Numbered from the stretch's first letter, positions 38,002-45,933 are shown. The stretch: 64,000 bases of DNA from an uncultured Mollicutes bacterium (GCA_900539595.1 UQCQ01000002.1:94293-158292), one strand, 5' to 3'. Notes: generated by a model from the letters alone, not told the origin. Made by a program: numbers and translations.

Positions 38002-38084
38002 ACAAATGTGTCCAATGAAATACAACAAATCTGTCAAATGAAACACCACAAATCTGTCAAATGAAATACCACAAATCCGTCAAA
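38002..38084. repeat. Four tandem copies of a 23-base repeat
   Basis: Unit ACAAATCTGTCAAATGAAATACC, imperfect, starting at 38002, 38025, 38048 and 38071; the last copy diverges after about 14 bases. On the minus strand each of the two central copies contains a TTGACA hexamer (rc of TGTCAA at 38033 and 38056, approximately). TTATCA (37997-38002) and TGATAA (38092-38097) bracket the array. No gene starts close by on either strand; it resembles the upstream repeats at 41494 and 43523. Confidence 0.75.
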
Positions 38085-38152
38085 CGCGGTCTGATAAAGT
38101 CCTAAAATTTTTAGGTTTTATAAATCAAAGAGCGTTATAAATACGCAAGCAT

Positions 38153-38181
38153 AAAAAGGAGGACCGTGTCTTCGTCCTTCC
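38153..38181 (-). terminator. Terminator of the 494-aa lipoprotein
   Basis: On the minus strand GGAAGGAC (38181-38174) pairs, with a one-base bulge, with GTCCTCC (38164-38158), followed by five U (38157-38153). Confidence 0.6.
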
Positions 38182-38210
38182 CATCGGTTGTTTGAAAGAT
38201 TAACGGCTTT

Positions 38211-39695
38211 TTACCAGGCGTATTCGACATCTAACCACGGCGTATCCGTGGAGGAGCTTCCTCCTTCGGCCGAGATTTGAACCGTGATGCCATTAGGATA
38301 GCCGTCCGCCTTTTTGGTATAGATCGAGACGCTATCGGAAGAGGCAGATTCGTTCTTTTCAAATCCACTTAAAACGAGGGAATTGATGTAATTGGCCATC
38401 TCTTTCTTTACCGTGGCTAAGCTAGCAAAGGAAAGGCCGAGAACATAATAATGGTCGAATGCAGCCGTGGATCCTTGGGAAGTAATCGCGTCTTTGGCCA
38501 CTTCCGTCTTATCCGCGCCGAACATCTTGGTGGGTTGTTCTTGGAAAGCAAAACCAGGAACGGCCTTAGAATCTAAACCCGCATATTGGAGATAAAGATT
38601 GAGGCTATCCTGAGTCGCCGGATGAAAGGTATAGCGATAGAGTTTAAGATTCAAAATGAATTTGCCGTTAGGAAAACGCACGGAATCGGAGGCGTTCAAT
38701 GCGGAATTGGGGACGAAGCCAAATACCGCTTCATAGGTCACGTGGTCTTTGCCCGCGTTAACATCCTCCACCTGTTTATCCTTTTCGTAAAGATAAACAG
38801 AAGAATCTCCGCTTAAAGTGGAGCGATCCGCATTGAGAACAAAGCCTGCCTTTTCTAATTTCTTTTGGTAGTCCGCGACCATGGCTTTGCATTCTTTGCC
38901 GTAATCAAGGAATACGGCGGTAGAACTCGAAGCGGAGAAAGCCGAATAGGGGCTCGCAGCAGGAAAAGGAACTTCCGACGCATCCCCATAAACCGCGGCG
39001 ATGCTACTTTTTTGAGCCTCACTCCAAGAAACGGGAGAGGTTAGGGTCGGGTTCGAAGCCATGTAGGATTCTATTGTCTTATTCTGGGTACTGCCGATAT
39101 TTGTAAAAGAAATCTCGTAAGAAAAGGAATAAGAAGACGTCGAGAAGGAATAATTGAAATCCAAGATTCCTCCTTCTTTTTCTTCTCCCGTCATGGTCCC
39201 TTTCGTCAAAATTGTATAGCCGTTCGTTGAGGACAAATTAATGCCAAGTCCCGCGATATAGGCAAAGGTGGCCAAGGTATTCTCGTGGGTAGAAGCCCAG
39301 GTTCCATCGCTTTTCTTGCGGAAAGAGGCGTTATCGGACAATAAGCTCGGCGAATATAGCATCAAGCTCGCATGATCGGAAGGAGATAAAGACAAGGTAT
39401 TGCCGAGTTGGACTTTGTCGTTTTCTAGGCTAAAGGAAAACATTCCTTGATCCGCCAAAGTCATGTAACCAAAGCCACTTCGAGAAGTATCATCGAAACT
39501 GCGATAAACACAGTCAGGACCATAATAATAGGTCGTGCTTTCTAATGTTGGGTTTACAACCGTAACATTGCCCTCTTCTAAAAGACGAAAGTTTTCGTTG
39601 AAATCTTCTTTAGGAACAAAGGGGACTTTTGGTTCGGTTCCACAGGAGCATAGAAGGGTAAAGCAAGCAAGGCTAAGGGGTAAAAAACGTTTCAT
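38211..39695 (-). CDS. Lipoprotein of unknown function, 494 aa
   Basis: Signal peptide MKRFLPLSLACFTLLCSC with the lipobox LCSC (Cys at 18). The body contains modules that end in the pattern Y-x-x-x-L-x-x-AGF (YQKKLEKAGFVLNADRS about residue 275), as in the lipoproteins at 25082 and 32626; it is shared enough to suggest common descent. The start at 39695 has GGAGG upstream; the frame to 39710 puts MEAFF in front and is less likely. No terminal Ig-like domain. Faces a terminator at 38153. Confidence 0.75.
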   Translation of the reverse strand: MKRFLPLSLACFTLLCSCGTEPKVPFVPKEDFNENFRLLEEGNVTVVNPTLESTTYYYGPDCVYRSFDDTSRSGFGYMTLADQGMFSFSLENDKVQLGNTLSLSPSDHASLMLYSPSLLSDNASFRKKSDGTWASTHENTLATFAYIAGLGINLSSTNGYTILTKGTMTGEEKEGGILDFNYSFSTSSYSFSYEISFTNIGSTQNKTIESYMASNPTLTSPVSWSEAQKSSIAAVYGDASEVPFPAASPYSAFSASSSTAVFLDYGKECKAMVADYQKKLEKAGFVLNADRSTLSGDSSVYLYEKDKQVEDVNAGKDHVTYEAVFGFVPNSALNASDSVRFPNGKFILNLKLYRYTFHPATQDSLNLYLQYAGLDSKAVPGFAFQEQPTKMFGADKTEVAKDAITSQGSTAAFDHYYVLGLSFASLATVKKEMANYINSLVLSGFEKNESASSDSVSIYTKKADGYPNGITVQISAEGGSSSTDTPWLDVEYAW

Positions 39696-39736
39696 AAAAA
39701 AGGCCTCCAAAGGGCTAGGGGTTATCTTATAGCAAG

Positions 39737-39774
39737 AAAAAGAAAAAGGAAGAGGGATTTTCGTCCTCTTCCTT
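39737..39774 (-). terminator. Terminator of the PlsC-like gene
   Basis: Ten-base arms AAGGAAGAGG (39774-39765 on the minus strand) and CCTCTTCCTT (39755-39746) with a U-rich tract to 39737. Confidence 0.8.
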
Positions 39775-39787
39775 GTTTAAGGAAGGG

Positions 39788-40582
39788 TTATTGTTTTTCC
39801 TTCTTCCGGGGAAGATAGGAAATCCATTCTTCGTTTTCGTCTTCCGTCGCGCGGTCCAACATGAAATCATAGACCGCATCGCGCAATTTCTTTTTTCTTT
39901 CTGGGAGAGAAAGTGACATATCCGGATAGATAGGGCGTCCCACGTGAACCGTCATTCGGGGAGATTGGTTGGGGCGGAATTTTCTTTTGCGATAAGTGAC
40001 GCAGAAAGGAACAACGGGAGCGCCCAGTTCCGAAGGGTAGACAAAGCTTGCATCCGTGAAGGGACGAATCCGCGTGGAATAGGGCCAAATATGGGCTTCC
40101 GGATAGATGACGATGCCATGCCGTTTTGCAATATGATAACGAATCGCATCGACGAATCTTTCGTGTTCTTCAGGGGATTCTGGAACTGGCAGGCAGCCAA
40201 TCATTTGAACCAAGGTGCGGATGCCTTTGATGGACATCGCATCACGGTCGGCGATAATGTAGCTTCTTTTGCATCCGCTCAGATAGCATTGGACCAGCCA
40301 TCCGTCGGCGATTTGGGTGTGGTTCCCATAATAGAAGGCTCCTTCGTGACGGATTTTTCGGAGGTTCTTCTTCCCCTGGATACGGATCCCGTAGCCAATT
40401 TTCCCCACTAGCCAAAGAATTGGTTTAGCAATCAACCAATAAACCAAAAGGGAGCCAAACCAATAAAACGGGTTTTTATGGACGTATTTAAAATTTTTGG
40501 GCAAGGGCTTTTTGTTGATATCGTTGCCTGCGAAGTCATCGCTAAGCGGGTCGTCGTAATAAACAATTTTATGCGGTTGCAT
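39788..40582 (-). CDS. 1-acyl-glycerol-3-phosphate acyltransferase family protein (PlsC-like)
   Basis: A 264-residue acyltransferase. The catalytic HX4D motif is HTQIAD (residues 88-93); the second glycerol-phosphate binding block is VIYPEAHIWP, a variant of the family EGT/EG motif, and VVPFCVTYRKRK follows as block IV. A membrane segment at about residues 38-60 anchors it to the inner face. The enzyme family makes phosphatidic acid by acylating lysophosphatidic acid; this divergent member may use another lysolipid. Single gene on the minus strand with its own terminator. Weak ribosome site (AAGGA 8 bases upstream). Confidence 0.8.
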   Translation of the reverse strand: MQPHKIVYYDDPLSDDFAGNDINKKPLPKNFKYVHKNPFYWFGSLLVYWLIAKPILWLVGKIGYGIRIQGKKNLRKIRHEGAFYYGNHTQIADGWLVQCYLSGCKRSYIIADRDAMSIKGIRTLVQMIGCLPVPESPEEHERFVDAIRYHIAKRHGIVIYPEAHIWPYSTRIRPFTDASFVYPSELGAPVVPFCVTYRKRKFRPNQSPRMTVHVGRPIYPDMSLSLPERKKKLRDAVYDFMLDRATEDENEEWISYLPRKKEKQ

Positions 40583-40632
40583 GAGGTTTTTCCTTGGACT
40601 CTAGTCTATCGGCTTAGGGATAAAAAGGCAAA

Positions 40633-40968
40633 TTATAGGATTTTATGTAGAACATCCTCTAATTGATCTAGGCCATCCGTTATAATTTCATAAACAATCG
40701 TATAATCCGTTTTGCCATATTCGTGTACGATACCATTTCGAAACCCCATAATTTGGCCCCACGGAACCAGAGGATGAGAATTTTTAAATTCTTTTGAAAT
40801 CCCTTTAATGTTTTCAATCAATTGGATAAGTCGGAACATAACGGCATCCACCAATTCATCGTTTAAAACGAAATCGGAATAGGATTTATCACCAAGGTAT
40901 TTTTTGATTGCAAATAGGTTATCTAAAGCTTTTTTGGCGTAATAGGAATCGTCTTTTTTATTATCCAT
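40633..40968 (-). CDS. HEPN toxin of a HepT/MntA-type module
   Basis: A 111-residue, all-helical HEPN (DUF86-like) protein. The RNase motif RX4HXY is complete: RNGIVHEY, with Arg at 77, His at 82 and Tyr at 84 in this numbering. In described HepT/MntA systems HepT cuts RNA (tRNA) and is neutralised when MntA adds AMP to the Tyr. Its start (40968) overlaps the stop of the MNT gene by eight bases; an upstream ATG at 40983 is possible but the ribosome site AAGGA would be too close. Toxin second, antitoxin first, as in the known modules. Confidence 0.88.
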   Translation of the reverse strand: MDNKKDDSYYAKKALDNLFAIKKYLGDKSYSDFVLNDELVDAVMFRLIQLIENIKGISKEFKNSHPLVPWGQIMGFRNGIVHEYGKTDYTIVYEIITDGLDQLEDVLHKIL

Positions 40969-41440
40969 AAATCTTAATTCCATCCTTCATAATTTCCAAA
41001 AGCAGATCCTGATTATCAGTCAAATTATTCAAACGAATCAAATCCACCTTTTTGTGCAAGGCATTCCGAATATCTTCGTTTAACCCCACAAAGGCAAAAC
41101 CGGTTAGTGAAGTGGACACGCAAAGATCCACGTCGCTAGTTTCCGTGGCGTATCCTTTCGCGTAGCTTCCAAACAAATAGCACAAATTTACTTGGCTTTT
41201 GTATTTTGTTTCAAACAATTCAGCAAGGGTGTTGCGAATAAAATCGAGACTGATCAATCCTGTGGTTTCCGTGATTCCAAATTGTTTTTCCATGGATTGC
41301 ATCATCATTTGGCGTTTCAGCGAATCTCCATAACCTTCATTCGTTTCGTAACGAATATAGGTACGAACCGGGATGTTTAATGCGGTGGCGACTTCTTTTT
41401 GGGTTAATCCGTAATGGGTTCTAATTTGAAGTAATGTCAT
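40961..41440 (-). CDS. MNT nucleotidyltransferase antitoxin with N-terminal HTH
   Basis: A 159-residue protein. Residues ~2-50 are an XRE-type helix-turn-helix (GLTQKEVATALNIPVRTYIR), and residues ~70-159 a minimal nucleotidyltransferase with GS at 91-92 and the metal aspartates D103 and D105 in TSDVDLCV. The family adds AMP to a Tyr of the partner HEPN toxin. The HTH fusion implies it also represses its own promoter, where repeats lie at 41494-41564. Start chosen at the ATG with GGAG upstream; a GTG in frame at 41452 is less likely. Confidence 0.88.
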   Translation of the reverse strand: MTLLQIRTHYGLTQKEVATALNIPVRTYIRYETNEGYGDSLKRQMMMQSMEKQFGITETTGLISLDFIRNTLAELFETKYKSQVNLCYLFGSYAKGYATETSDVDLCVSTSLTGFAFVGLNEDIRNALHKKVDLIRLNNLTDNQDLLLEIMKDGIKIYG

Positions 41441-41493
41441 ATTTTTCTCCACAACTAATTTACCAAATTTGGCAGTTGAATAAAATGGAAATA

Positions 41494-41564
41494 TGCCATT
41501 TTGTCACTTTGAAATAGTTATGAAGTGCCATTTTGTCAGATTCTAAACTTTGGAAATGACAAAA
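41494..41564. repeat. Spaced repeats upstream of the MNT/HEPN operon
   Basis: TGCCATTTTGTCA occurs at 41494-41506 and again at 41526-41538, exactly 32 bases apart (three helical turns). An inverted TTTTGTCA is at 41557-41564. They lie 54-98 bases before the start of the HTH-MNT antitoxin, so they are good candidates for its operators. Confidence 0.6.
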
Positions 41565-41598
41565 AGGGGCGTCGAAGTTATTCTCAAACGCCCCTTTT
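41561..41598 (-). terminator. Bidirectional terminator of the DUF2130 gene
   Basis: Ten-base arms AAAAGGGGCG (41562-41571) and CGCCCCTTTT (41589-41598), with A and T runs on both sides. Confidence 0.85.
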
Positions 41599-41606
41599 AC
41601 ATAGGA

Positions 41607-42998
41607 CTACTTCTTGAGTTCGTCGAACTTCTCTTGCATCGTTGGATTGTTCTTGGTTAGTTTTTTGATGGTCAAATCCTGCGCCTTGTCGTTAGCCAAG
41701 CGGAGGTTGCGTTCCGAGCCAATCAAATTTTCCTTTACCTTTTGGAGGTGGGAGATGGTCTTATCGATTTCCTCGACGGCCGTAGTGAATTTCTGGCTTG
41801 CCAAAGAGAAATTTCTAGCAAAGCCAGTCTGGAATTCTTGCAGATTCTCCTCGAATTTCGAGACATCGACGTTTTGGCTTTTTACTTCGATGAGTTCCTT
41901 TTTATAGGCCAAAGAATTCTTGGCGGCATTAGCCAGCAAGGTAATGATGGAAAGGAAACATTGCGGGCGGATGACGTACATTTTCTTATAACGATAGGAA
42001 ACATCGACGATTCCCGCGTTATAGAATTCGTTCTCCGGTTCGAGCATCGAGACGAGAACGGCATATTCGCACGCCTTTTCGTTACGGTCTTTATCCAGTT
42101 CCTTGAAGAAGTCTTCGTTTTTATGTTTGGTCGCCGTTGCGTCATTTTCGTTCTTCATCTCGAACATGATGGAAACGTATTCCACGCCATCTTCAAAATC
42201 ACGGAAAATGAAATCACCTTTGGAACCGGATTCTTTGCTGACTTCGTTGTCTTTTTCAAAGTAGGCGGCAGGGAAAGCGCCGCAGCGAATGCGATTGAAT
42301 TCATTCATGCAGTGCTGTTCTAGCGTTTCGCCAACAAGCTTGGTCGACATGCGGATTTTCAAATCCTTGTAATATTCGATTTGCTCATCCTTTTGTTTTA
42401 ACTGGAGGTCGTATTTCTCTTTGGTCGCGCTTAGTTCCAGTTTGGCTTCCTGTTCCTTGGCTTTGATTTGGTTTTGAAGCTCTGCAAGCTCGCTCTTTTT
42501 GGAATTCTCCAAGGAAACGAATTCGGCACCAGATTTCTCTTTTTGAAGAGCCAATTCGCCTTTCAGTTTTTCAACCTGGAGTTCAAGGTCCGAAAGCTTT
42601 TGGGCCTGTTCTTCCTTTAGTTGGGCGGTCAAAAGATCTTTTTCTTTTTCTACGGCGTCCTGAAGAGCCTTTTTATCGCTTTGAAGCAACGCGATTTCTT
42701 TGTTTTTGGCTTCCAAGTTCTTTTGGAGATCGAGTTGATGCTCTTTCTGGGTTTCGCTTAATTGGCTTTCTGCTTGATGAATTTTCAAGCGAAGTTCTTC
42801 CATCTCCTTGTTTTTGGCATTGGCAAGGGTTTGCACCTTGAGTTCAGCCTCCGCGTCCAGCTTCGATTTTAAAGCGGAAAGTTGAGTTTGAACCTCTTTA
42901 TCAAACTCCTTGTTTTTGATTTGAGAAAGCAACTCGTTGTAGTCGCTTTCGCTGATTTGAATGACGGCCCCACATTGCGGGCATTTGATTTCTTGCAT
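41607..42998 (-). CDS. DUF2130 protein with N-terminal zinc knuckle and coiled coil
   Basis: A 463-residue protein. The first ~15 residues hold CPQCG, half a zinc ribbon; residues ~20-225 are one long coiled coil rich in Lys, Glu and Gln; the rest is the DUF2130 domain, with the characteristic AYFEKDNEVSKESGSKGDFI and, further on, VLVSMLEPENEFYNAGIVDV. As I recall DUF2130 resembles restriction-type nuclease folds and its genes sit with variable accessory genes, but its role is not settled. Start at 42998 supported by AAAGGGGT upstream. Confidence 0.85.
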   Translation of the reverse strand: MQEIKCPQCGAVIQISESDYNELLSQIKNKEFDKEVQTQLSALKSKLDAEAELKVQTLANAKNKEMEELRLKIHQAESQLSETQKEHQLDLQKNLEAKNKEIALLQSDKKALQDAVEKEKDLLTAQLKEEQAQKLSDLELQVEKLKGELALQKEKSGAEFVSLENSKKSELAELQNQIKAKEQEAKLELSATKEKYDLQLKQKDEQIEYYKDLKIRMSTKLVGETLEQHCMNEFNRIRCGAFPAAYFEKDNEVSKESGSKGDFIFRDFEDGVEYVSIMFEMKNENDATATKHKNEDFFKELDKDRNEKACEYAVLVSMLEPENEFYNAGIVDVSYRYKKMYVIRPQCFLSIITLLANAAKNSLAYKKELIEVKSQNVDVSKFEENLQEFQTGFARNFSLASQKFTTAVEEIDKTISHLQKVKENLIGSERNLRLANDKAQDLTIKKLTKNNPTMQEKFDELKK

Positions 42999-43522
42999 CG
43001 ATATAAACCCCTTTCGTTTTCTTAATTGTAACACCCCATTTTTTCTTCGATGGATTGGAAAATATACAGCGTATAAATTTTAAGGAAAAGCATCGATAAA
43101 AAATAGTTAGTCCGCAAAGATAATAAAGGTTTTATCGTTAGGGATTCCAATATTTATGACATTGTACAAGAGATTGGATTCCCTTTCAGTTTCTTCATTT
43201 TGCAAACCCCGTTGTCAAGACTATCTTGGACGAAAAGTTGATTTCATTATTACCGGTTTTAGCAGTCCAGACTTTTATCCAATTTACTTCCGCTCCATTT
43301 GGAACACAGCACTTGCAAATGGTGCGATACTCCTTCCCCTGTCTTTTACGACGGGAATGACACGAGCCAAATCAAGGTATTGCATTTTTCCACCTAGATT
43401 TCGTTCTATTTTTGCACTTTTCCAACTTTTTGCAGGATCCAATATTCAAGTAGAGAGGGCCGCGGAAGGAGGGAATTGCCTTTTCATCAACTCTCCAGAA
43501 AGTAAGGCACAAAGTCTCCAAT
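42999..43522. other. Gene-poor stretch before the DUF4143 gene
   Basis: No gene is supported. On the minus strand around 43300-43460 there is a ~52-codon open stretch (containing RVIPVVKDRGRSIAPFAS) between stops, which looks like the remains of a broken gene but could be chance. A plus-strand frame at 43156-43554 has no ribosome site and no recognised features. Confidence 0.3.
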
Positions 43523-43605
43523 GTTTGCTTTTTCGTGCAAATTTGACATTTTAAAGTTTGCTTTTTCGTGCAGTTTATCGCTTTTAAAGTTTGCTTTTTC
43601 GTGCA
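43523..43605 (+). repeat. Three 17-base repeats, 33 bases apart, upstream of the DUF4143 gene
   Basis: GTTTGCTTTTTCGTGCA occurs at 43523-43539, 43556-43572 and 43589-43605. The 16-base spacers differ in their first half but both end in TTTTAAA. The array ends 37 bases before the ATG at 43643. The 33-base step is close to three helical turns, which suggests protein binding to one face of the DNA. Confidence 0.85.
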
Positions 43606-43642
43606 ATAATCTTATTAAACAATCGACGATAAGGGAGTTTTT

Positions 43643-44983
43643 ATGTTTAAAAGAAAAATTTATGAAGAATTGATTAAGTGGAAGCGAATCTCAAATGGAT
43701 CAACCGCGCTTTTGATCGATGGGGCAAGACGTGTCGGAAAAAGTTACATCGCAGAAGAATTTGCCAAGAATGAATACAAAAGTTACATTCTCGTCGATTT
43801 CGGCAATGTTCCAAACGACGTTCTTCATTTATTCGCTCAAGAGAGTTCGGACCTTGACCTATTTTTTGCAAAGCTTTCCGCCTTTTATGGCATCAAACTT
43901 TTTAAACGCGACTCCCTCATTGTTTTTGATGAAGTCCAACAATTTCCTAGAGCAAGGCAACTAATCAAATACCTCGTCGCTGATGGGCGGTACGACTACC
44001 TTGAAACCGGATCGCTTATCCGATTAAAAAAGAATGCGCAGGACATCATCATTCCCTCAGAGGAAGAACACATCGAGATGTTCCCCATGGATTTTGAAGA
44101 ATTTTTATGGGCGATGGGGGATACCGTCACCGTTCCTTTGATAAAGGCCTGTTTTGAAAGCAAAAAACCGCTTGGTCAGGCCCTGCACCGTAAAATCATG
44201 AACGACTTTCGTCAATATGTCCTCGTTGGCGGCATGCCGCAATCTGTCGCCGCCTATCTAAATGGAAAGGATTTCGAAGCTTCTGACATGGCAAAAAGGC
44301 GAATCTTAAAGCTTTACCATGACGATGTATCTAAATTTGCCGAGGGTTATGAAGATAAAGTGTTTGCTCTTTTTGACGGAATTCCGGCTCAACTTTCCAA
44401 GAAAGAGAAAAAGTACAAGCTTTCTTCTCTAGGGAAAAAAGCGAGATTTCGTTCTTACGAAGACTCTTTTGTTTGGCTAAACGAGTCCATGATTGTTAAC
44501 ACTTGCTTTAATGCAACCGATCCCAATGTTGGGCTTGCCCTTTCGGCGGATCATTCCACCCAAAAATGTTACATGGCGGATACCGGCTTGCTCGTCACTC
44601 AAACCTTTATGGATAAGGCTTTTACGGAGAACGGGCTCTATCGTGCGATTCTTTTCGATAAATTAAGCATTAACGAAGGAATGATTATGGAAAACGTCGT
44701 CGCCCAAATGCTTCGCACAAATGGCCATAAATTGTATTTTTATTCGCGTAGCGATGCCACAAATAGAAAAAACGATATGGAAATCGATTTTCTGATTACT
44801 GAGGGAAAGAAAATTTGCCCGATTGAAGTAAAATCCAATAATTACGTTTCCCATTCGTCTCTAGATAAATTCCGCGATAAATTCTCTTCTAAAATTGGGA
44901 ATTCCTACATCTTGTATTCTAAAGACGTCATAGTAAAAGACGGGATTATTCACCTTCCCATCTATATGGCCATGTTTCTTTAA
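43643..44983 (+). CDS. AAA_14/DUF4143 ATPase with C-terminal nuclease-like motif
   Basis: A 446-residue protein: Walker A GARRVGKS (27-34), Walker B SLIVFDEVQ (91-99), the ETGSL sensor-type motif (136-140), and a DUF4143 tail with the PD-(D/E)XK-like pattern EIDFLIT...ICPIEVKS (about residues 380-400). This family is common in gut Bacillota and Bacteroidota, often as single, mobile-looking genes with repeats upstream; its role is not established, and a link to mobile DNA or defence is only a guess. Ribosome site AAGGGAG. Confidence 0.88.
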   Translation: MFKRKIYEELIKWKRISNGSTALLIDGARRVGKSYIAEEFAKNEYKSYILVDFGNVPNDVLHLFAQESSDLDLFFAKLSAFYGIKLFKRDSLIVFDEVQQFPRARQLIKYLVADGRYDYLETGSLIRLKKNAQDIIIPSEEEHIEMFPMDFEEFLWAMGDTVTVPLIKACFESKKPLGQALHRKIMNDFRQYVLVGGMPQSVAAYLNGKDFEASDMAKRRILKLYHDDVSKFAEGYEDKVFALFDGIPAQLSKKEKKYKLSSLGKKARFRSYEDSFVWLNESMIVNTCFNATDPNVGLALSADHSTQKCYMADTGLLVTQTFMDKAFTENGLYRAILFDKLSINEGMIMENVVAQMLRTNGHKLYFYSRSDATNRKNDMEIDFLITEGKKICPIEVKSNNYVSHSSLDKFRDKFSSKIGNSYILYSKDVIVKDGIIHLPIYMAMFL

Positions 44984-45171
44984 CGGCCAATGGCTTTTTC
45001 AATCAATCCTTAACGGGCCTTCATTTTTTCGGAACTGAAGGTCGGAAACTTTTATTTTCTGATAAGTTTAAACTTGGAAGTTGAAAACTTCTTCGAGTTC
45101 TTAGCAAGAGAACAAAGACGCGTTTCAAGCATCAGGCCAAAGCGTTTCTAAGGAATCGGCAACAGCTCAAC

Positions 45172-45438
45172 CTATTTATATACATCCCGACGATGCCCAA
45201 TTTTGATGACTAAGATAATGAGCCGATCATCTTGAATAAGCCAGAGCAATCGAAAATCGCCCACTCGATAACGCCATTGACCCGATTTGTTTCCAACAAG
45301 GGGTTTGCCAATCGATCTTGGGTTCTCGTTCGTCTCCAAATGTTTCCTAATCCAAGCATCGATCAACTTCTGCGTATATTTATCTAATTTCCCAAATTCC
45401 TTAAAAGCCTCGTCTGAAAACTCAATTTTATAAATCAT
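45172..45438 (-). CDS. RelE/ParE-family toxin
   Basis: An 88-residue toxin of the RelE fold: the C-terminal pattern RYRVGDFRLLWLIQDDRLII and the final GHRRDVYK (basic residues close to the catalytic Arg/Lys of RelE) are the usual mRNA-interferase signature. It should cleave ribosome-bound mRNA and is bound by the RelB-like protein encoded just upstream. Start 45438 overlaps the end of the antitoxin gene by 11 bases, typical for the pair. Confidence 0.88.
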   Translation of the reverse strand: MIYKIEFSDEAFKEFGKLDKYTQKLIDAWIRKHLETNENPRSIGKPLVGNKSGQWRYRVGDFRLLWLIQDDRLIILVIKIGHRRDVYK

Positions 45439-45649
45439 ACGTTTTTCTAAGTTCATCTAACGAATGCGTTTTTGGGTTCTTGTTAAAATTTTGAACTGCC
45501 GCTGCCATTTCAACAGCATCGAATTCGTCCTCAATTTTTTCTAAAAGCGCACGTTTATACGCTTCCGACAGGGAAATGCCATGCAACGAAGCATAGCTTT
45601 TAAAAAGTTGGGTTTCTTCGTCATTGGTTCTAACCGATACTACTGCCAT
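45428..45649 (-). CDS. RelB-family antitoxin
   Basis: A 73-residue antitoxin: ribbon-helix-helix at the N-terminus (MAVVSVRTNDEETQLFKSYA), then a flexible part that would wrap around the toxin. A strong GGAGG lies 10 bases upstream of the ATG, and the operator palindrome (45682-45694) sits in the promoter. Autoregulation by the RelB/RelE complex is expected. Confidence 0.85.
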   Translation of the reverse strand: MAVVSVRTNDEETQLFKSYASLHGISLSEAYKRALLEKIEDEFDAVEMAAAVQNFNKNPKTHSLDELRKTYDL

Positions 45650-45681
45650 GGATGCAACCTCCGTTCCTATCTTAAAATTAA

Positions 45682-45694
45682 ACTACATTGTAGT
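45682..45694. promoter_or_regulatory. Operator and promoter of the relBE-type operon
   Basis: The 13-base palindrome ACTACATTGTAGT is perfect around one centre base. On the minus strand it contains TACAAT (45691-45686), which fits a -10 element, about 37 bases before the antitoxin start; a repressor bound here would block it. Confidence 0.65.
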
Positions 45695-45741
45695 CCATCT
45701 ATAAAAAAAGAAAACACGGCCGAAACCGTGCTTGTTCCTAT

Positions 45742-45833
45742 TGGCGGAGAAATAGGGATTCGAACCCTAGCTGGACCGGAGGCCCACTATCGGTTTTCAA
45801 GACCGACCCCTTCAGCCACTTGGGTATTTCTCC
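45742..45833 (-). tRNA. tRNA-Ser (TGA)
   Basis: A 92-base cloverleaf with the long variable arm of class II tRNAs; anticodon loop CTTGAAA gives TGA; acceptor GGAGAAA/TTTCTCC, discriminator G, encoded CCA (45742-45744). Nine bases after tRNA-Ile on the same transcript. Confidence 0.95.
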
Positions 45834-45842
45834 GTCTTTGCC

Positions 45843-45918
45843 TGGTCCTCCCTGCTGGACTTGAACCAGCGACCTAGCGATTATAAGTCGCTCGCGCTAA
45901 CCACTACGCTAAGGGAGG
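45843..45918 (-). tRNA. tRNA-Ile (TAT)
   Basis: A 76-base cloverleaf: acceptor CCTCCCT/AGGGAGG, D stem GCGT/GCGC, anticodon stem AGCGA/TCGCT with the loop CTTATAA, T arm GCTGG/CCAGC with loop TTCAAGT, discriminator A, encoded CCA. The anticodon is UAU, which would read AUA. The anticodon arm and T arm closely resemble E. coli tRNA-Ile2, whose anticodon is CAU and needs lysidine; here the first anticodon base is U instead of C. Confidence 0.93.
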
Positions 45919-45933
45919 AGATAAGGCCTACGT

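Noticed and set aside
38002..38084. CRISPR array
   Set aside because: The units are directly tandem without spacers and only four in number, and no cas gene is in the window.
43156..43554. Plus-strand open frame of 132 codons
   Set aside because: No ribosome site, no recognised motif, and it overlaps the 33-base repeat array; probably chance or the antisense of a remnant.
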